9,269 nucleotides of DNA from Syntrophaceae bacterium (GTDB taxonomy: Bacteria > Desulfobacterota > Syntrophia > Syntrophales > UBA5619): contig JAHFBU010000042.1 in NCBI GenBank assembly GCA_023249795.1, forward strand, positions 1-9,269, given 5' to 3'. This document shows, one piece after another, positions 6,118-9,269 of the stretch (its first letter is position 1; each line of letters opens with the position of its first letter). The notes below the pieces were generated by a model. That model was not told the DNA's origin. It saw only the letters and a list, made by a program, of their open reading frames with translations, and made no database searches. Made by a program: the position numbers and the translations under genes.

Positions 6118-6873
6118 TCAGATTGAAAATATGATATTCGGTGGTGGGACGGGTGGTTCCAGGGACGGGCCGAGATAGCCCTCCCCCCGCAGAGGTGGGT
6201 GATAGGACTCCGGCCTAAGCGTCGGCATCGGCGCCCGGACGGAGCGCAGGTATTTCAGCTCCGAGGTCACGTGCGAGACCATCTGGGGATCCATGCCGCA
6301 CGGCAAGGAGCGCAACCTGTGAGAAGCGGACGGGGTATTCCCATCGAGATTGGGCTGATCATCAGGGCCGTGGCCCTTCAAGGGACAAACTCTCGGCGTG
6401 GCGAATGCTTGGGTATGATGATCGGGAGCGGCCTCTTCGTGACAGCGGTGGCCTTGCGTGGGAAGAGTGGCCGGTTTGACCGATGCCGCGGTATCATCAT
6501 CAGAGCCGTGGCTCCGCAATTGACAACATCTTTGTTTTACTGATGCTTCTGCTGCCTTCATGTTTCTAAAGCAACAGCAGGTGCGCGAAGCAATCCGCTC
6601 CGGGGAACAGCCGCAGATGCGATGATCCATGGCACAGCGCCCCGGCCGCGCATGGGCGTCAAGGGCGCGGGCCAGAAGAGGCAAATGAGGCGTACAGAGC
6701 AGCATGACCATTGCCGCTATCTGCAGTGCGACGCCGACCCTCTTCCTTCTATGACTCTTACCGTCACGCCCGCTCATATGCCGCATACAAGAGTCCGGTG
6801 ATTTGATCAGAATGTCCCCATTCCCGCTAAGCGTTTCCCTTGTTGCCCTGCAGCGTCCGGCCTCAAGCTTCAC
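6118..6873 (-). CDS. Cys/His-rich membrane-anchored protein, first gene of the operon
   Basis: A 251-residue protein with no function I can name. A basic N-terminal stretch (SHRRKRVG) precedes one hydrophobic segment (about 47-66), which would anchor or export the rest. Beyond it lies a Cys/His-rich region: C80, then CGC (87, 89), a CCC triplet (99-101), and CC (116-117). Next come degenerate repeats with the core [QP]L[RK][SG]HG[SP]DD (118-127 and 165-172) and HRCHEEAAPDHH between them. A further CGMD (192-195) echoes the CGM motif of the NosL proteins in the same operon. The C-terminus is Pro-rich (EPPVPPPN). The GTG at 6873 is chosen because AAGGA lies 6 nt upstream; ATGs at 6786 and 6777 would give a conventional signal peptide but lack an obvious ribosome-binding site. 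Metal binding or sensing is inferred from composition and context only. The codons are intact with no frameshift. Confidence 0.65.
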   Translation of the reverse strand: MKLEAGRCRATRETLSGNGDILIKSPDSCMRHMSGRDGKSHRRKRVGVALQIAAMVMLLCTPHLPLLARALDAHARPGRCAMDHRICGCSPERIASRTCCCFRNMKAAEASVKQRCCQLRSHGSDDDTAASVKPATLPTQGHRCHEEAAPDHHTQAFATPRVCPLKGHGPDDQPNLDGNTPSASHRLRSLPCGMDPQMVSHVTSELKYLRSVRAPMPTLRPESYHPPLRGEGYLGPSLEPPVPPPNIIFSI

Positions 6874-6948
6874 TCGCGTTCCTTAAAGAGCCGACTCTGC
6901 CGGTTTGTCGACTCAGGCGATTCCACTGCCGCATCGTACGCTGATACG

Positions 6949-6982
6949 ACTATAGGGTAGGGAATGAAGTTCATTTATTCAA
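6949..6982 (-). promoter_or_regulatory. Tentative promoter/dyad for the leftward operon
   Basis: On the - strand a TTGAAT hexamer (6977-6982) is followed by TACCCT at 17-bp spacing or by a better TATAGT (6949-6954) at 22-bp spacing. The spacer contains a perfect dyad, AATGAA-N-TTCATT (6963-6975). A dyad inside an over-long spacer is the layout of MerR-family metal-responsive promoters, but 22 bp exceeds their usual 19-20 bp. The call is therefore tentative. Confidence 0.25.
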
Positions 6983-7025
6983 TGGGGATAATGTGCAAGG
7001 CTATTGATAGGGAAGAACTATCCTT

Positions 7026-7063
7026 TTGCGGACCGCAAGTTGGATGCACACTGCCGCGCGGCA
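7026..7063. repeat. Two GC-rich palindromes in the divergent control region
   Basis: TTGCGG-A-CCGCAA (7026-7038) and TGCCGCGCGGCA (7052-7063) are both perfect. Their centres lie about 25 bp apart, upstream of the rightward promoter. They could be operators for either divergent unit. Other small dyads nearby are TCGTA/TACGA (6934-6949) and GATAG/CTATC (7006-7022). Confidence 0.4.
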
Positions 7064-7085
7064 ATAACAATGGCGAAAGTGCGGC

Positions 7086-7112
7086 TTGACAAACCGCGGC
7101 TTCTTTTATAAT
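7086..7112 (+). promoter_or_regulatory. Consensus sigma-70-type promoter of the btuCD transcript
   Basis: A perfect TTGACA (7086-7091) and a perfect TATAAT (7107-7112) are separated by 15 bp, shorter than the 17-bp optimum. Transcription would start near 7119, about 16 nt before the riboswitch P1 strand. The -35 box is the centre of an imperfect palindrome GCGGCTTG-A-CAAACCGC (7081-7097, 7 of 8 pairs match), so a repressor bound there would block polymerase (inference). Confidence 0.7.
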
Positions 7113-7134
7113 TGTCGAACCGAAGAAAGATCAA

Positions 7135-7276
7135 GGTGGATGTGTGGAAGGGGGGTGAGATTCCCCCGCTGCCCCGCAGCCGTGAAGGGAACGAAAGCCC
7201 AATGGAGCCACTCTCGCGAGAACCGCGGGGGGAAGGCGGGCGAGTAGGCGGCCCGAAGCCGGAAGACCAATCCACC
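7135..7276 (+). promoter_or_regulatory. Cobalamin (B12) riboswitch upstream of btuC
   Basis: The class-I cobalamin aptamer hallmarks appear in order. P1 strand GGTGGAT (7135-7141) pairs with ATCCACC (7270-7276). The GGTGAGATTCC hairpin sits between G- and C-runs (about 7150-7167). The core reads GCTGCCCCGCAGCCGTGA (7168-7185), followed by AGCCACT (7206-7212), GGGAAGGC (about 7230-7237), GAGTAGG (7242-7248) and a B12-box-like AAGCCGGAAGACC (7256-7268). The riboswitch leads straight to the btuC ribosome-binding site GGGAGG (7291-7296) with no T-run, so control is probably at translation. CCCGCGG (7286-7292), overlapping the start of that site, is complementary to CCGCGGG (7223-7229) inside the aptamer. 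This offers a long-range occluding pairing. Confidence 0.93.
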
Positions 7277-7302
7277 GAAAGCATTCCCGCGGGAGGAAGA
7301 TC

Positions 7303-8337
7303 TTGACCCATCCGGAGTCCCATCTGACCCTGAGCAGAATTTTCAGGGTCTGTTGTTTGCTGTTGGCCTTGCTGGCCGGCGTATCCGTCCTTTCTCTGGT
7401 TGCGGGTACCGCTCCAATCGCGATAACAGTTGTCTTCAAGGGCATTCTTGCCAACCTCGGTTTCCCCGGTCTGTCCGATTCGTTGACCGCGGAGGAACGG
7501 ACCATCCTTTTTTCAATTCGCCTTCCCAGAATAGTGCTGGCGGGTCTGGTCGGCGCGGCCCTGTCGTGCGCGGGAGTCGTATTTCAGGCCCTGTTGCGCA
7601 ATCCGCTGGCCGATCCTTTTGTCCTCGGCGTTTCCGGAGGCGCCGCCGTGGGCGCCATCGTCGCGATTATCGTCGGCCTGGGCGCCATTCCCCTGGGCAT
7701 CTCCGGCATGGCCTTCGCCGGAGGGTTCCTCGCCATGCTGCTCGTATGGGGGCTGGCCGGCGCGGTGGGCGGTCGGCGGACGGACCGCACGTTGCTCGCC
7801 GGCATCGTCGTCAACGCCTTTTTCTCGGCGTTCATCATGTTTCTGGTCTCCGTTGCCAGCGGCGAGGAGCTCCAGAGCGTCATCTTCTGGCTGATGGGGG
7901 ATCTGGCGATGGCGGGAAGAGACGATGTCCTGCTGGCAGCGCTGTTTCTGGTCGTCGGTTTTGTCGTGATGGTTGTCCACGCCCGCGATCTCAATATTCT
8001 CCTCACCGGCGAAGAGGCGGCCCTCCAGTTGGGAGTTTCCGTGAAGAGGAGCCGCATGCTCCTGCTCGTTTCCGCTTCCCTGGTGACGGGGTCGGCCGTC
8101 TCCGTCAGCGGCATCATCGGCTTTGTCGGGCTGATGGTTCCCCACATGGTGCGGATGCTGTTCGGGTCCGACCACCGGTTGCTTCTGCCGGCGTCGCTGC
8201 TGTTCGGCGCCGCCTTCCTGATGGCCGCCGATACGATTGCCCGCGTGGTCCTGTCTCCCGCCGAGCTGCCGGTCGGGGTGGTCACGGCCCTCTGCGGCGC
8301 GCCCTATTTTGCCTATCTGATGAAGAGGTCGGCCTGA
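7303..8337 (+). CDS. btuC: FecCD/BtuC-family ABC transporter permease, probable cobalamin importer
   Basis: A 344-residue multi-spanning inner-membrane permease, the usual length for this family, with about ten hydrophobic segments. Family motifs are RLPRI (73-77), Q95...RNPLADP (99-105), GVSGGA, and the ATPase-contact loop GEEAALQLG (236-244). Next come GIIGFVGLMVPHMVR (270-284) and ELPVGVVTALCGAPYF (321-336). FecCD permeases import iron-siderophores, haem or cobalamin; the cobalamin riboswitch upstream selects B12 or a related corrinoid. The start is TTG at 7303, supported by GGAGG with a 6-nt spacer. The stop is 3 nt before the ATPase start, so the two are co-transcribed and probably coupled. 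The periplasmic binding protein (BtuF) and outer-membrane receptor (BtuB) are not in the window and may lie downstream. Confidence 0.92.
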   Translation: MTHPESHLTLSRIFRVCCLLLALLAGVSVLSLVAGTAPIAITVVFKGILANLGFPGLSDSLTAEERTILFSIRLPRIVLAGLVGAALSCAGVVFQALLRNPLADPFVLGVSGGAAVGAIVAIIVGLGAIPLGISGMAFAGGFLAMLLVWGLAGAVGGRRTDRTLLAGIVVNAFFSAFIMFLVSVASGEELQSVIFWLMGDLAMAGRDDVLLAALFLVVGFVVMVVHARDLNILLTGEEAALQLGVSVKRSRMLLLVSASLVTGSAVSVSGIIGFVGLMVPHMVRMLFGSDHRLLLPASLLFGAAFLMAADTIARVVLSPAELPVGVVTALCGAPYFAYLMKRSA

Positions 8338-8340
8338 GCG

Positions 8341-9171
8341 ATGCCCATCCTTGAACTGGAACAAATCGGTTTTAAATACGGCGATAAGCGGGTGCTGCAG
8401 AACGTCACGCTGGCGGTGGAGCAGGGGGAGTTCTTCGGGCTCCTGGGGCCGAACGGCTCCGGAAAATCCACGCTCTTAAACCTGATCGACGGGATACGGT
8501 TGCCCAGTGAAGGTGAAATTCGCCTCAAGGGGATTGATCCGGGCACGATGAAGCGGAAGGATCTGGCGCGTATGGTCGCGGTCGTGCCGCAGGAGGCGTC
8601 GTGGGTTTTCCCGCTGACGGTGGAGGAGGTTGTCCTGATGGGGAGATCCCCCCACATGGACCGCTTCGCTTTTGAGTCGGAGAGGGATTTTGCCGTTGCC
8701 CGGTCCGCCATGAGGGCGACGGACCTGCTTCCCTTCTCAGCGCGGCTCATGGAAACCCTGAGCGGGGGAGAGCGGCAGCGGGTGTGGATCGCCAGGGCGC
8801 TGGCGCAGGAGCCGGAGATCATTCTTCTGGATGAACCGACCTCCTCCCTCGACCTTGCCCACCTGATCGGCACGTTCGATCTCTTCCGGGCGCTCAGTGC
8901 AAACGGGGGTCTTACGGTCGTGGCCGTCACGCATGATATCAATCTGGCCTCGCTCTACTGCGACCGGATCGCCCTGCTCGAAGAAGGGCGGCTCCATGCG
9001 CTGGGGCGTCCCGGAGAGGTTATCACGGAGGAGAACATTCGTGAGGTATTCGGGGTCAACGTCGTTGTTGACCGTCATCCTTTAACAGCGCTGCCGAGGG
9101 TTTCCCTGCTCGGCGGCCGTTCGCCGGGTCAGGGAAGCCGGTGTAAATCCGGCGCTGCCCCGCAACTGTGA
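8341..9171 (+). CDS. btuD: ABC transporter ATPase, probable cobalamin importer (BtuD/FecE-type)
   Basis: A 276-residue ATPase partner of the permease. It has Walker A GPNGSGKST (36-44), the Q-loop PQE (Q84), signature LSGGERQR (140-147), Walker B IILLDE (160-165) and the H-loop THD (H198). The family-typical ending VNVVVDRHPLTALPRVSLL is complete by about residue 257. The remaining ~19 residues (GGRSPGQG... ending GAAPQL) are encoded by the second cobalamin riboswitch, and the TGA stop (9169-9171) lies inside its CCGCAACTGTGA core. This tail is therefore probably a by-product of RNA constraint and not a functional domain (inference). The start ATG is 3 nt after the btuC stop. GAGG lies about 12 nt upstream, so translational coupling is likely. 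Confidence 0.92.
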   Translation: MPILELEQIGFKYGDKRVLQNVTLAVEQGEFFGLLGPNGSGKSTLLNLIDGIRLPSEGEIRLKGIDPGTMKRKDLARMVAVVPQEASWVFPLTVEEVVLMGRSPHMDRFAFESERDFAVARSAMRATDLLPFSARLMETLSGGERQRVWIARALAQEPEIILLDEPTSSLDLAHLIGTFDLFRALSANGGLTVVAVTHDINLASLYCDRIALLEEGRLHALGRPGEVITEENIREVFGVNVVVDRHPLTALPRVSLLGGRSPGQGSRCKSGAAPQL

Positions 9172-9269
9172 GCGGAACGAAATCCGTATAATGCCACTGG
9201 TCCTTTTCTGGACCGGGAAGGCGCGGAGAGTAGGAATGATTCCGGTTCCAAATCAAAGATGCTATCGAG
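9102..9269 (+). promoter_or_regulatory. Second cobalamin riboswitch, overlapping the btuD 3' end and running to the window edge
   Basis: This is a nearly textbook class-I cobalamin aptamer. A P2-type hairpin (CGGCG 9111-9115 / CGCCG 9122-9126) is followed by AGGGAAGCCGGTGTAAATCC (9131-9150), GCTGCCCCGCAACTGTGA (9154-9171) and GCCACTG (9193-9199). Then come a GGTCC/GGACC hairpin, GGGAAGGCG, GAGTAGGAATGAT (9228-9240), and a divergent B12-box-like AATCAAAGATGC near the edge. The 3' P1 strand and expression platform may lie beyond the window. The first ~70 nt are also btuD codons. An alternative pairing TTCCCTG (9102-9108) with CAGGGAA (9130-9136) would mask the conserved GGGAA. The controlled gene is outside the window; a TonB receptor, BtuF or a cobalamin biosynthesis gene would be typical. 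Confidence 0.92.

Noticed and set aside
7513..8364. 283-residue open frame on the - strand opposite btuC
   Set aside because: Polar, low-complexity translation antisense to a clear permease; it is a shadow of GC-rich codons with no ribosome-binding site or recognisable motif.
8313..8942. 209-residue - strand frame opposite btuD
   Set aside because: Ser/Arg-rich antisense shadow of the ATPase; the + strand frame has all ABC motifs.
9154..9171. C-terminal extension of BtuD as a novel functional tail
   Set aside because: The codons coincide with invariant riboswitch bases, so the peptide is explained by RNA constraint.
1..9269. CRISPR array, tRNA/rRNA gene, transposase or insertion sequence
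   Set aside because: No regularly spaced repeats, cloverleaf or CCA end, rRNA-like stretch, terminal inverted repeats or transposase motifs were seen.

Overview
The window looks like chromosomal DNA of a Gram-negative bacterium, most likely a member of the former Deltaproteobacteria (Desulfobacterota, Geobacter-like or Syntrophus-like). This rests on two poly-glycine lipoproteins, an outer-membrane beta-barrel, GC-rich DNA and family resemblances recalled from memory; it is an inference, since no phylogenetic marker is present.

Layout. (a) 1-597, + strand: 3' part of an aminoglycoside-phosphotransferase-fold sugar/small-molecule kinase whose 5' end is outside the window. (b) 598-778: convergent intergenic gap with two hairpins. 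(c) 6873 down to 779, - strand: a seven-gene run that reads as one transcription unit. In order it encodes a Cys/His-rich membrane-anchored protein, a TlpA/ResA-type thioredoxin, a large lipoprotein with a Met-rich YtkA/FixH-like domain, an outer-membrane barrel whose mature N-terminus carries a Cys-Cys-Gly-Gly motif, a thioredoxin-fold lipoprotein, a NosL-like protein and a tandem double NosL-like protein. Spacings are short for the middle genes (25, 19 and -14 nt). The two NosL genes sit behind ~80-nt gaps, one holding a hairpin and the other a convincing intrinsic terminator. (d) 6874-7130: divergent control region with a cluster of short palindromes and a consensus promoter facing right. 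(e) 7135-9269, + strand: cobalamin riboswitch, btuC-like permease, btuD-like ATPase, then a second cobalamin riboswitch whose core overlaps the last codons of the ATPase gene and which probably controls a gene beyond the window.

How it may work. The right side is an ordinary B12-repressed cobalamin importer with an unusual riboswitch/ORF overlap. The left operon is the candidate for a little-described system. Nearly all its products are predicted to be exported, none is an obvious inner-membrane transporter, and Cys/Met/His metal-type motifs recur (three CxxCGM domains with an extra CSxHC pair, a Met-rich domain, a CC motif on a barrel, and a Cys/His-rich first protein). Two thioredoxin-fold proteins could keep those thiols reduced. 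I infer a periplasm/outer-membrane metal-handling pathway, with Cu(I) the most likely ligand. The metal and the direction of flow are not shown by the sequence.
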